From Chromatiales bacterium (ex Bugula neritina AB1) (lineage in GTDB: Bacteria > Pseudomonadota > Gammaproteobacteria > Granulosicoccales > Granulosicoccaceae): a DNA stretch of 64,000 nt. Positions 26,043-34,335 of this stretch are shown here, in pieces; positions within the stretch are counted from its first letter, which is position 1, and each line of letters starts with the position of its first letter. Below the pieces are notes generated by a model. The model did not search any database. It had not been told where the DNA came from and saw only the letters and a list, made by a program, of their open reading frames with translations. The DNA is taken from positions 248,001-312,000 of the forward strand of contig MDLA01000080.1 of the NCBI GenBank assembly GCA_001730015.1, given 5' to 3'. Both the position numbers and the translations under genes were made by a program.

Positions 26043-26356
26043 GTTTGTAGTGCCGATGCCGTTTTCCTCGCAAGTGTTGTTCGGTGTTTGGTTATATGGT
26101 ACCTGCGCCTGAGGTGATAAAAAACCGCTAATTCTTGTGTAGTTATACTCTAGCCAGAAAGAACACAGACGAGTTAGCCTGCCATGCGTCGTTTGATACG
26201 TTGAGCGGTTATCAGGTATGGGTCGGGCGGTGTGTGATTAATTTTCCTGAAAATATCAACAAGTATTGGACGCGAGAAGAAAATGCACTGTGAAATCCCT
26301 TGCCGAGAATCAGTAAGGTCTACTTGTTATGCTCGCCACCCCATGAATAATCCAGG
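26043..26356. other. Intergenic region between two leftward genes
   Basis: This 314-bp gap holds the promoter region of the sorbosone-dehydrogenase-like gene. A leftward TATAAC is at 26142-26147, about 100 bp before its start codon, without a good -35. I found no terminator for the glycoside hydrolase gene and no credible open frame. Confidence 0.35.
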
Positions 26357-28159
26357 CTAGTGTGCTGGCCGGGCATAGCCGAGAAATTCGAGTGCCCGTC
26401 CGTCGCCGCATGTTTCATCGTTGCTGACCATTCTGCCAAACGACAGCTCGCAGCTATACAATGGTTCGGAGTTGGTCTCTTTATGCAAACGACTGTAGCC
26501 CACGGGGCCAAGCGGGCGATTGCCATGGCAGAACATATCCCGGGTAAGATATGAGCCGCTGCCAAGCTGACACTCATAGAGCATGGTCGCCTGTGGTAAG
26601 TGATTCCGGTTTAGCAACCAGGTTTGACCTTGCTGGTATCCACTGCGGACAATTCTTGATGATACTCTGGAATTACGGTTTGTATGTCGATAATTGCTCA
26701 CCCGGGTGAATGGCAGATTCTCGAAGCCACAGGCTAAATTGCTGCGATTACCATTGCGTCCGTTGCTGTTTGCCCAAACGAACCAGGCGGGCTTGGCTCG
26801 ACCATTATGATCCCGCAGCCCCAGAGCGATGCCTGCGGCTGTTTCCGCCGGATGGTCTTGCAGGCGGTGATAGATATAGTTTTCTATACCCGGCGTTGCC
26901 AGTGCGTTGTAAAGTGATTGGCACAGATCGGCAGCCTGAGCGGGTTCACTGCCTTGTGGTGGCAGGCTGTTGTAGCCGCTTTCCGTGAGATAGATTTCCC
27001 ATGATTCCGGCTGCAACGGAAACTCGGCTCTAAGCCAGCCAGCCAGTACACCGATGTTGCCAAAGGTTACGTGAGGTAAATCATCGATGGTGAATCCGGT
27101 TTCAAACAGGCTCTTATTATAAGGGTGATACGCAATACGCCAGATACGGTCACCTGTGCCGGCGTTCAGATGGCGAATGAAAGTTTTTACTGAAAGAAGT
27201 GGCCTGCTTGCAGCCGGGGTATCGAATACTTCGTGGAATTGATGTGCAAATGGAGCAAAGATTTTAGCTGTCGGGTTTTCGCTGGTAATTCGGTCGTAGG
27301 CGGCGTTGAAGTTGGCCAGGTAGTTGTCCATCCACAATTCGGCATTGCATGCCACACCACCCCCGCAACTGTGGTTGTACCATTCGTTCATATTGACTTC
27401 GTTATGCAGTACGAAGTCATTGATAAGCCCGTTACCGCTGGCGTTGCCATAACGTTTGGCCAGCATGCCGGTAAAGCGGGCAAATGCAGCAATGTTCGAT
27501 GAGCTGCAGAAAATCTCCCGTCCGGGTTGGCCTGTGCAGTCATCGCGACGAGCCCATTGTGGTACTCCCCAGATAACTCCGGTAACGTTTTTTCCCTGGC
27601 CGGACCAATAGCGGATTTCCCGATCGAATACCGGTGATATCTGATAACAATAACCATCGTATTTCTGCTGTCCGGCCAGGCAATGCTCACGTCGCTGTTG
27701 TGCTTCCCAGTTCGACCACACCAGATTGATGACGACGCCTTCCAGATTGGCGCGGAGCAATTCATTGTTGTCGGGCCAGTGATCGGTATTGATCGATTTA
27801 ATTGTGAATGGACTGCGTTGCGGATAGGGCAGGGCGGTGGCTGGATACCCGTGTTCCAGGCGGCTTGATTGTGAGGTAACAACTGGCGTGATCGCATCGA
27901 CTGTGACCCGGCAGCTCATACCGTTTGCCCATCCCCAGCCATCGCCATCAGAATCGGGGCATGGCTGACCTGCCGGCGCTGGCGTTGCGGCCGACTTATC
28001 AGCGGGGCCATTTTGCACAATGCAACTGGCGTTGTTTTCCCAGCCCCATCCATCACCGTCACTATCACTGGCTCCGGATACGCAATGTTGGGCGTGAACC
28101 AGGGGGCCGAAAAACAGTAAAGATAAAATCAGTAATTGGTGAGGAGATCGGGTTTTCAT
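26357..28159 (-). CDS. Exported glycoside hydrolase (DUF5722-like) with N-terminal DGWGW motifs and C-terminal Cys repeats
   Basis: I chose ATG 28159 over an upstream TTG because a clean signal peptide (MKTRSPHQLLILSLLFFGPL) follows; 600 residues. The mature N-terminus has two Cys-bracketed DSDGDGWGW motifs (about residues 32-46 and 67-83). The central ~350 residues look like a TIM barrel: NLVWSNWEAQ, GVIWGVPQWA, then DFVLHNEVNMNEW with Glu254 as candidate acid/base and EIYLTESGYNS with Glu393 as candidate nucleophile. This layout resembles DUF5722 glycosidases. The C-terminal ~100 residues carry two copies of an LYxC...C...GY unit (LYECQLGSGSY, LYSCELSFGRM). It is followed upstream by an M15 peptidase gene on the same strand. 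The substrate is unknown. Confidence 0.75.
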   Translation of the reverse strand: MKTRSPHQLLILSLLFFGPLVHAQHCVSGASDSDGDGWGWENNASCIVQNGPADKSAATPAPAGQPCPDSDGDGWGWANGMSCRVTVDAITPVVTSQSSRLEHGYPATALPYPQRSPFTIKSINTDHWPDNNELLRANLEGVVINLVWSNWEAQQRREHCLAGQQKYDGYCYQISPVFDREIRYWSGQGKNVTGVIWGVPQWARRDDCTGQPGREIFCSSSNIAAFARFTGMLAKRYGNASGNGLINDFVLHNEVNMNEWYNHSCGGGVACNAELWMDNYLANFNAAYDRITSENPTAKIFAPFAHQFHEVFDTPAASRPLLSVKTFIRHLNAGTGDRIWRIAYHPYNKSLFETGFTIDDLPHVTFGNIGVLAGWLRAEFPLQPESWEIYLTESGYNSLPPQGSEPAQAADLCQSLYNALATPGIENYIYHRLQDHPAETAAGIALGLRDHNGRAKPAWFVWANSNGRNGNRSNLACGFENLPFTRVSNYRHTNRNSRVSSRIVRSGYQQGQTWLLNRNHLPQATMLYECQLGSGSYLTRDMFCHGNRPLGPVGYSRLHKETNSEPLYSCELSFGRMVSNDETCGDGRALEFLGYARPAH

Positions 28160-28305
28160 GATCTGCAGGTACTTGTCGCAGGTTACCAAGGCGGATTACA
28201 GAATAGGCTGTTGGCACTTAGTGTTGAGCGACTGAGTCGACATTTTGTGTGAATCGGGCTGCAGGGCTAGCGTGCCACGCAGACCGATTCAAAGCCGGGC
28301 TCAAT

Positions 28306-28905
28306 TTACCAGCGACGGAAACCACCGGTATCGATATGGAAATATCGTTTACCGGGGTAAAGGCCCAGTCCAAGTTTGAATTGCCTGCCGTGCTGTTGCC
28401 ACAGTGAATTCAGTTGCCGGTTCAGTGTGCTCTGATTGATGTTGGATCGAGGAACCACATCTATCGCAGAAAAATGCAGATGCTGACTCTTAGGAGCTCC
28501 GCCCGCAGAAAGGTTGTAGGCTTCGGTACGAAAACCCGATACGACTTCAACAGGTCCAATTCCGGGAATTATCAGATTTTGAAGTACTTTGAGAGTGGCA
28601 ATAATATGTTTCCATGATTGTCTCGGAGGAAATGCATAGCGCGGTAAGCCATTCCTGCGCCAGTCGGTGCCTTGCTGAAACAACTCCGAGGTCGGTACTA
28701 CTCCATGAACTTTATGAATTTTCAGATAATGTTCAAACGAGCGATATTTTTCGCGGTGATAGTTTTGAACAATGAACTGAATAAAATCCGGATCACCCGT
28801 TGTGATGCTCGGCCGGTGTGAGCAGGACGTCAGTAACACAATGAACAAAGCCAGAACCGGCCAGCACCCTTGTCCTGCATGATTCAACCGAATTAATCTG
28901 TGCAT
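28306..28905 (-). CDS. M15-family (YcbK-like) D,D-carboxypeptidase lipoprotein
   Basis: A 199-residue protein with a hydrophobic leader ending in the lipobox LLTSC (Cys28). The catalytic domain follows the peptidase M15_3 pattern: VSGFRTEAYNLSAGGAPKSQHLHFSAIDVVP supplies the first His and the Asp zinc ligands, and YFHIDTGGFRRW supplies the last His. Such enzymes trim stem peptides in peptidoglycan. The lipid anchor would place it at the inner face of the outer membrane. It lies upstream of the glycoside hydrolase on the same strand, about 150 bp apart, so it may be co-transcribed with it. It has the length of a single-domain member. Confidence 0.85.
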   Translation of the reverse strand: MHRLIRLNHAGQGCWPVLALFIVLLTSCSHRPSITTGDPDFIQFIVQNYHREKYRSFEHYLKIHKVHGVVPTSELFQQGTDWRRNGLPRYAFPPRQSWKHIIATLKVLQNLIIPGIGPVEVVSGFRTEAYNLSAGGAPKSQHLHFSAIDVVPRSNINQSTLNRQLNSLWQQHGRQFKLGLGLYPGKRYFHIDTGGFRRW

Positions 28906-29358
28906 ATTATTCCCGGAATTAGGAGGTACACGGTGCCGTAGGTGCGGCTACCTGGTTTTCTTCGAAGCCTGCGATCGTACGCTGCGCGTTGTGCCCGTGG
29001 ATTAGATTGTGTGGATGTAATCCGGCGGTCACTAGCCATCCGCTGACGCGGCTTCAGCAAGATTAGAGAGGGTATGGTTACTTTGAGCTGAATTGGCGAG
29101 TGTCCCGTGATTCTGTGAGGTCTTTTGTTGTCTGAACTTCGTGTGGTTGAACGATAATAATTGTTTGACGGTGGGGATAATCCGGCTTGCAACAGGTACC
29201 AATTGCCGCAGAATACGGTACGGTAATCGGCGCTGCACGTGAGTTCGGGTCATTTCTCGTTCTACCCGGGCTTTTTGATCGGCTGGAATGCAGATGGGAA
29301 GTTATAATGCGGCCAGGTATACAGCTTTTAATGAGGGGATCAGATTGAGGTTTGTTAA
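28906..29358. other. Intergenic region between divergent M15 peptidase and esterase genes
   Basis: This 453-bp gap should hold two divergent promoters. A perfect TATAAT at 29303-29308 points rightward to the esterase gene, with a GAGG ribosome-binding site before its GTG. A good -35 at 17 bp is not visible. The short open frames here lack ribosome-binding sites and family resemblance. Confidence 0.4.
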
Positions 29359-30966
29359 GTGAAATTTTCCGTTGAGGCTGCTTTTTCAGGCCTTACTTTA
29401 CCGTTCAGGTTCCGATACGTGCGAACGTGGCTTTTATTTTTATTTACGTCGCTTGCTATGAGTATGCAGGGTTATTCTGCGGATTGTCTGGTAAGCGGGA
29501 ATTCTCTAGCAGATGCAAAAGCGATTTATAATGCAAGTTGCAACGAACCCCGTGAAGACTGTGATCCCGTCAGCGGTCTCTGGTACTGCTCAAGCGGTCC
29601 GGTGACTGCTGCATCAGTTGCGCTGGCAAAAGCCTCTACGTCTGCGAATGATTCCACAGACAATAATACCAACCCGGGCACTTCGGCACCTTCAAGTCCG
29701 GCTCTGTCGGAAACAGTGGATAGCGGCGAGCGCAATGTTCCGGCTGGTAACTCACCAGCACAAATAACCGGAACAGGTGCCGGTGAATGCGTGGATTCCA
29801 GTGGAGATGGCTGGGGCTGGGATGGCACGGCGTCGTGTCGCGTAAGCGGAGCCACGAACTTGCCTGCAGCTGGGAGTAATCAGGGTAACGCGGTGAGAGA
29901 TGAAAGTAGAAATACGGGGGGCGTAGCTGCCAACACCGGAACGTGTATCGACAGCGATAACGATGGCTGGGGCTGGGATGGTACAGCATCGTGTCGCGTG
30001 AGCCGGGTAACCAACCTACCCGCATCTGAGGGTAATCAGGGTAACGAGGTGAGGGACGAAAGTAGAAATACAGGGAGCGCAGCAGCCACGGTTGGGCCGT
30101 GCATTGATAGCGACTATGATGGCTGGGGCTGGGATGGCGTAAAGTCCTGTCGAATTACAACGGTTGTCAATAATAATGATACTGGCCAAAATGGCGCTGG
30201 CCAGAGTGCTGGCGTTGGGAGTGAGAGCGCAACTGGCAGTGCGGTGACTGTCACCCGATATCGACCATCTGATATTACTGATCTGGTTCTGGTGACAGGT
30301 CAGTCGAACGCGCTTGGCGCAAATACCAGTTATGACCCGGTGCTGGATGCACCGCACCGCAGTGTTTTTGCGTTTACCAATACCGGGTGGGAACGCGCTG
30401 ATCTGCATCAGGTATGGGATCTGAACTGGCACCCGAGAAATGATCCCGACACCGATCCCTCGAACAACTTTGCGTTGCATTTCGGCAAGCGCCTCACGCG
30501 TATAGATGATCGCCGTGTGGTGGGATTTATTCTGGTTACGGCGCCAGGTGCGGCGATATCAAACTGGTCATACAACGGTGAGTTTTATCGGAAAATTCGA
30601 GCGAAAGTGCTTGATGCGATAAATCAGCTGCCGCACAAGTCGTCACTGGATGGTGTGCTTTGGCATCAGGGTGAGACGGATGCACGTGATACCGCGGCCT
30701 ACTCTGTGAGCCTCAACGCGGTCATAGAAAATCTGCGTAGCGAGAACTGGTTTTCAGCGGACAAACCGTTTATCTGCGGTGAAGTCGCGCTGCCAGGTGG
30801 CGTAAATAACCGATTGAATGCACTTAATCATGATGGCAGCCCTAATACAGCGTGTGTAAGAGGCACTGATCTGCCCACCAAAACTGATGAGGCGCATTTT
30901 ACTGCTGAGGCATTGCGTGCACTTGGTAAGCGATACGCTGATCAGTACCGAAGTATGACTCGATGA
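29359..30966 (+). CDS. Exported SGNH/CE6-like carbohydrate esterase with three DGWGW modules
   Basis: A 535-residue protein starting at GTG with GAGG upstream. A long leader with a hydrophobic core (TWLLFLFTSLAMSMQGYSA) precedes a Cys-containing segment and a Ser/Thr-rich linker. Three Cys-bracketed modules of the form C-DS-DGWGWDG-SCR start at Cys144, Cys196 and Cys248, with exactly 52-residue spacing. The catalytic domain from about residue 300 has TGQSNALG (nucleophile Ser316), WHQGETDAR and DEAH (Asp510, His513), the order of the sialate-O-acetylesterase / CE6 family. It should remove acetyl groups from a polysaccharide outside the cytoplasm. The modules are shared with the nearby glycoside hydrolase, which suggests a common substrate. 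Confidence 0.85.
   Translation: MKFSVEAAFSGLTLPFRFRYVRTWLLFLFTSLAMSMQGYSADCLVSGNSLADAKAIYNASCNEPREDCDPVSGLWYCSSGPVTAASVALAKASTSANDSTDNNTNPGTSAPSSPALSETVDSGERNVPAGNSPAQITGTGAGECVDSSGDGWGWDGTASCRVSGATNLPAAGSNQGNAVRDESRNTGGVAANTGTCIDSDNDGWGWDGTASCRVSRVTNLPASEGNQGNEVRDESRNTGSAAATVGPCIDSDYDGWGWDGVKSCRITTVVNNNDTGQNGAGQSAGVGSESATGSAVTVTRYRPSDITDLVLVTGQSNALGANTSYDPVLDAPHRSVFAFTNTGWERADLHQVWDLNWHPRNDPDTDPSNNFALHFGKRLTRIDDRRVVGFILVTAPGAAISNWSYNGEFYRKIRAKVLDAINQLPHKSSLDGVLWHQGETDARDTAAYSVSLNAVIENLRSENWFSADKPFICGEVALPGGVNNRLNALNHDGSPNTACVRGTDLPTKTDEAHFTAEALRALGKRYADQYRSMTR
29788..30099 (+). repeat. Two tandem 156-bp units coding for DGWGW module plus linker
   Basis: Each unit encodes 52 residues: the Cys-DGWGW module and a linker with NQGN-VRDESRNTG. 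The units are 29788-29943 and 29944-30099; a third module without the linker follows at 30100. High DNA identity shows a recent in-frame duplication. Confidence 0.85.
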
Positions 30967-31024
30967 ATGGTCTGGAGGCCGGCCATCAGTAGGTGGTGTT
31001 GGCTGATCATGTAAGTATACCTGT

Positions 31025-32086
31025 GTGAATACGGAATATTTTTCCACAGGTTATGAGCAGGCGCGCTGTCGATTTTTGACCGCAGCCAGGGCGGCAGGGG
31101 CTAGGATAGAGTGTTTTCCTATTGATTCCACACATGAAAACAGCCTGAGTCTGGATGTGGCGGTTATCGGCGGTGAGTCGAACCGAGCGCTGATAGTGAC
31201 GTCCGGAGTTCATGGGGTCGAGGGTTTTTTCGGATCAGCGGTACAGCTTGCGATACTGGATAAGCAGGCTGGTATGGCCAATGATGCTGATATAAAAGTC
31301 GTATTAATACACGCCGTAAATCCTTATGGGTTTGCACGTCTGCGGCGATTCAACGAAGATAACGTCGATCTCAATCGCAATTTTATGCTCAACTCAGAGA
31401 ATTACTCTGGAGCGCCGGATGGTTATCATCAGCTGAATCGATTTTTAAATCCGTCTTCACCGCCGGGTTTTGAACTGTTCCGCCTCAAGGCGCTGTGGAA
31501 TATCTGGCGGTACGGAATGGGTGCATTAAAAGAATCTGTTGCGGCAGGGCAGTATGAGTATCCGGAAGGTATTTTCTATGGCGGTGCGAAGCCGTGCCAG
31601 TCAACAGCGCTTATTCAGAATAATATAGAGGCATGGGTCGGGCAAACCGAAAAAATACTTCATCTGGATATACATACAGGATTAGGGCCATATTCCACCT
31701 TTAAACTATTGTTAAGTGATAGCGCTGATTCTAAAAACTATCGCTGGTTTGTGGATACATTCGGAGAATCTGTGGTGGAGTCGCTGGTGTCCGGCGCAAC
31801 AGCTTATCCAGTGCACGGTCATTTCGGGTCATGGATGCGAAACCGGTTTAAACAACGTGATTTTCGCTTTGCCGGTGTAGAATTCGGTACCTACGATGTA
31901 ATCCGGGTTCTCGGCGCGATCAGAGCAGAAAACCGCGCTTATCACTATGCTCAACCTGGTAGTGGAATTGCTGATAAAGCCGGTCAGGAACTATTGGAGT
32001 GCTTCTGTCCGTCGGATTCAAAGTGGCGTAATTCGGTACTGGCTGCGGCATTGGATCTTGTGGAGCACGGCAGAATTGCACTATGA
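31025..32086 (+). CDS. DUF2817 / M14-like zinc peptidase-fold protein
   Basis: A 353-residue cytoplasmic protein starting at GTG. The fold is that of M14 carboxypeptidases as seen in DUF2817: TSGVHGVEGFFGSAVQ supplies His and Glu zinc ligands, AVNPYGFARLRRFNEDNVDLNRNF the substrate-binding Arg/Asn block, and LHLDIHTGLGPYSTF the second zinc His. A late Glu (FAGVEFGTYD) fits the catalytic base. The enzyme probably cleaves an amide in a small molecule or peptide; substrates of DUF2817 proteins are not known. It lies 58 bp after the esterase gene and ahead of the flavoprotein gene, on the same strand. Confidence 0.8.
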   Translation: MNTEYFSTGYEQARCRFLTAARAAGARIECFPIDSTHENSLSLDVAVIGGESNRALIVTSGVHGVEGFFGSAVQLAILDKQAGMANDADIKVVLIHAVNPYGFARLRRFNEDNVDLNRNFMLNSENYSGAPDGYHQLNRFLNPSSPPGFELFRLKALWNIWRYGMGALKESVAAGQYEYPEGIFYGGAKPCQSTALIQNNIEAWVGQTEKILHLDIHTGLGPYSTFKLLLSDSADSKNYRWFVDTFGESVVESLVSGATAYPVHGHFGSWMRNRFKQRDFRFAGVEFGTYDVIRVLGAIRAENRAYHYAQPGSGIADKAGQELLECFCPSDSKWRNSVLAAALDLVEHGRIAL

Positions 32087-32169
32087 ACTCTGGTTTCCTG
32101 GCGCACTGAAACCCGCCTTGATCCTATACATCTGTTGTGCCTTGCTATAGAGTCCGAAAGGTATTCTGC

Positions 32170-33219
32170 ATGACGCGAAAAAATACAATGAAAGCAAGTG
32201 ATATCTTTGGTACTGAGGTGCCGATTATCCAGTCGCCAATGGCTGGCGTACAAGATCACCAGCTTGCGGTTGCGGTTTCCCGCGGCGGTGGGTTGGGTTC
32301 GATTCCCTGTGCCATGCTGGATACAACCCGGATAGAGAAAGAACTGGCCGCCTTTCGTGCACAAGCTGTCGGACCGGTGAATGTTAATTTTTTCTGTCAT
32401 CAAGCACCGATTGCTGATGAGCAGCGCGAAAACCGGTGGCGGGATACGCTGCAACCTTATTTTAAAGAATATTCAATAGATGCCATACCACCTGCTGCTG
32501 AAAGAAAACCGTTTGATCTCGACGCGGCAGATGTTATCGAGTCGTTCCAGCCCGAAATAGTCAGCTTCCATTTCGGCCTGCCGTCTGCCGAATTATTGGC
32601 TCGGGTTAAAGGCTGGGGCGCCAGTGTTATGTCAACTGCTACCACTATAGAAGAGGCGTGCTGGCTTGAGGCACACGGTGCAGATATTATAATTGCCCAG
32701 GGGTACGAGGCTGGTGGTCACAGAGGCATGTTTCTATCCAGCGATCTTACCACTCAGGCAGGTACTTTGGCTCTCTTGCCCCAAGTGGTTCGAAGTGTCA
32801 GCGTGCCTGTTGTCGCCGCCGGTGGTATAGCCGATAGTCAGGGCGTCATGGCGGCATTGTCGATGGGGGCGATAGCGGTACAAATGGGAACAGCTTATCT
32901 TCTTTGTGATGAAGCGCTGACAAGTACCGTGCATCGTGCGGCCCTAAAAAGTGAAAATTCAGTGCATACGGCAATCACCAATATTTTCTCAGGGCGCCCT
33001 GCGCGTAGCATCGTGAATCGCGTGATACGTGAGATCGGGCCGATCAGTGATCTGGCACCGCAATTCCCGCTGGCGGCGACAGCAATTTCGGCCTTGCGCA
33101 ATGCCGCGGAGCAGGGAGAATCAGGAGACTTCAGCCCGCTGTGGAGCGGTCAGAATACCAGTGGTTGCGCTGAAGTTTCCGCCAGCCAGCTCACCCGGGA
33201 ACTGGCGAATCGAGACTAG
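32170..33219 (+). CDS. Nitronate monooxygenase-like FMN oxidoreductase
   Basis: ATG 32170 is preferred (AAAGG nine bases upstream) over a GTG at 32137. The product is a 349-residue TIM-barrel flavoprotein. Family markers: IQSPMAGVQDHQLAVAVSRGGGLGSIP at the N-terminus, NVNFFCHQAP, AQGYEAGGHRGMF in the middle, and VPVVAAGGIADSQGVMAALSMGAIAVQMGT for the FMN phosphate. These define the NAD(P)H-dependent flavin oxidoreductase / nitronate monooxygenase group. It would oxidise nitronates or related toxic nitro compounds, or act as a quinone reductase; the two cannot be told apart here. Cytoplasmic. Neighbours give no pathway clue. Confidence 0.88.
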   Translation: MTRKNTMKASDIFGTEVPIIQSPMAGVQDHQLAVAVSRGGGLGSIPCAMLDTTRIEKELAAFRAQAVGPVNVNFFCHQAPIADEQRENRWRDTLQPYFKEYSIDAIPPAAERKPFDLDAADVIESFQPEIVSFHFGLPSAELLARVKGWGASVMSTATTIEEACWLEAHGADIIIAQGYEAGGHRGMFLSSDLTTQAGTLALLPQVVRSVSVPVVAAGGIADSQGVMAALSMGAIAVQMGTAYLLCDEALTSTVHRAALKSENSVHTAITNIFSGRPARSIVNRVIREIGPISDLAPQFPLAATAISALRNAAEQGESGDFSPLWSGQNTSGCAEVSASQLTRELANRD

Positions 33220-33290
33220 CTGAAGAATCGGATTCGGGTTCAATTTCTGCAGTTAACTACCGATGGATGCTACCTGTGTAGAGAGAAACA

Positions 33291-34082
33291 ATGAACCAGG
33301 CCGAAATCGGGGCGTTAAAGTTAATGACAGATGCACAGTTTGCGGAAACTGTTGAACTGGACTTGTCAGAGGAGTTGTCGAAACTCGACCTGCCCACTTT
33401 GAAGCAAATGCAGCAGGCGGGTGAAGAAATGGCTGAGTGCCTGCGGGTTCTTGACAGAGTCGGTCGAACCTTGATTCATGAAGTCATCGATGGTGAGACG
33501 TCACTGGAGTTTTATACTCATTATCCGAAATCGGACGATGTCCGCGACGAAGCAAACAACTCGCAATATTATTATCATCATCACCGGGATGATCCGCAAG
33601 AGCACGGCCACTTTCATCTTTATGTTCGATCGGGTGGGATTCCCCAGGGGGTTGTGGCTTCAAATAAATACAACCGTAAGAAATGGCCACCGAAAAGTGA
33701 TCAGTTCGCTCAGCTGTTTGTTATATCACTGGATCCTCAAGGACTGCCGTGCCAGATCTTTACCAACAACCGTTGGGTAGCTCATGAGACATTTTTTGAA
33801 GCACCTCAGCTGATTCGTCTTCTGGATGGGTTCAAAATAGATCACGCTTGGCCGTCCTGGCCACTTAATCGCTGGATTTCAGCATTCCCGATGGTTTTCC
33901 GGCCACAAATTGAAGCCGCCATATTTGCTCGCGATAGAGTTATCAAAGACTTTGCACAGAAGAACCCTGTGGGGCATGTGCTTGAGGACGAAAGACTGGA
34001 AGTTACGTCGATAGTGAAAATTAATTTTGAGCAGCAGATTTCACAAATTAATCAGATGATTTCAACTGGGGGTTTGTGCTAA
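33291..34082 (+). CDS. Conserved hypothetical protein, His-rich
   Basis: A 263-residue soluble protein with no signal peptide or membrane segment. I do not assign it a function. A notable block near residues 84-112 reads FYTHYPKSDDVRDEANNSQ, then YYYHHHRDDPQEHGHFHLYVR, a dense His/Tyr/Asp cluster that could bind metal. A second conserved-looking stretch is VISLDPQGLPCQIFTNNRWV. The C-terminal part is helical. It may belong to the DUF6969 group, but I am unsure. The codon use and ribosome-binding site (AGAGA) look like a real gene. It is the last of the rightward genes before a hairpin and the leftward peroxidase gene. Confidence 0.65.
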   Translation: MNQAEIGALKLMTDAQFAETVELDLSEELSKLDLPTLKQMQQAGEEMAECLRVLDRVGRTLIHEVIDGETSLEFYTHYPKSDDVRDEANNSQYYYHHHRDDPQEHGHFHLYVRSGGIPQGVVASNKYNRKKWPPKSDQFAQLFVISLDPQGLPCQIFTNNRWVAHETFFEAPQLIRLLDGFKIDHAWPSWPLNRWISAFPMVFRPQIEAAIFARDRVIKDFAQKNPVGHVLEDERLEVTSIVKINFEQQISQINQMISTGGLC

Positions 34083-34295
34083 AAGATAATACTAAAGAGC
34101 CAGTGCCACGCCCGGGAACAGGTGCTACAGTTTTATCGAGAATCAACAATACTCTCTGTAGGTTGCAATTTATTTTTATTTAGATGCAACCGGCTGTAGA
34201 TATTGAAGTCTCAAAGGGGGAGGACTTCATTACCGTGTTCAGAGACGGGCACTGGAATATACACAAAACGAATCTATTTCACTAGTTCATTTCAC

Positions 34296-34323
34296 GGGAG
34301 TGTCTTCGAATAGAGACACTCCC
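34296..34323 (-). terminator. Perfect 10-bp hairpin after the peroxidase gene
   Basis: GGGAGTGTCT and AGACACTCCC flank an 8-base loop. It begins 12 bp beyond the peroxidase stop codon. There is no T-tract on either strand, so it may act as a 3' stabiliser or a weak bidirectional terminator. Confidence 0.55.
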
Positions 34324-34335
34324 GCGTACATCTGC

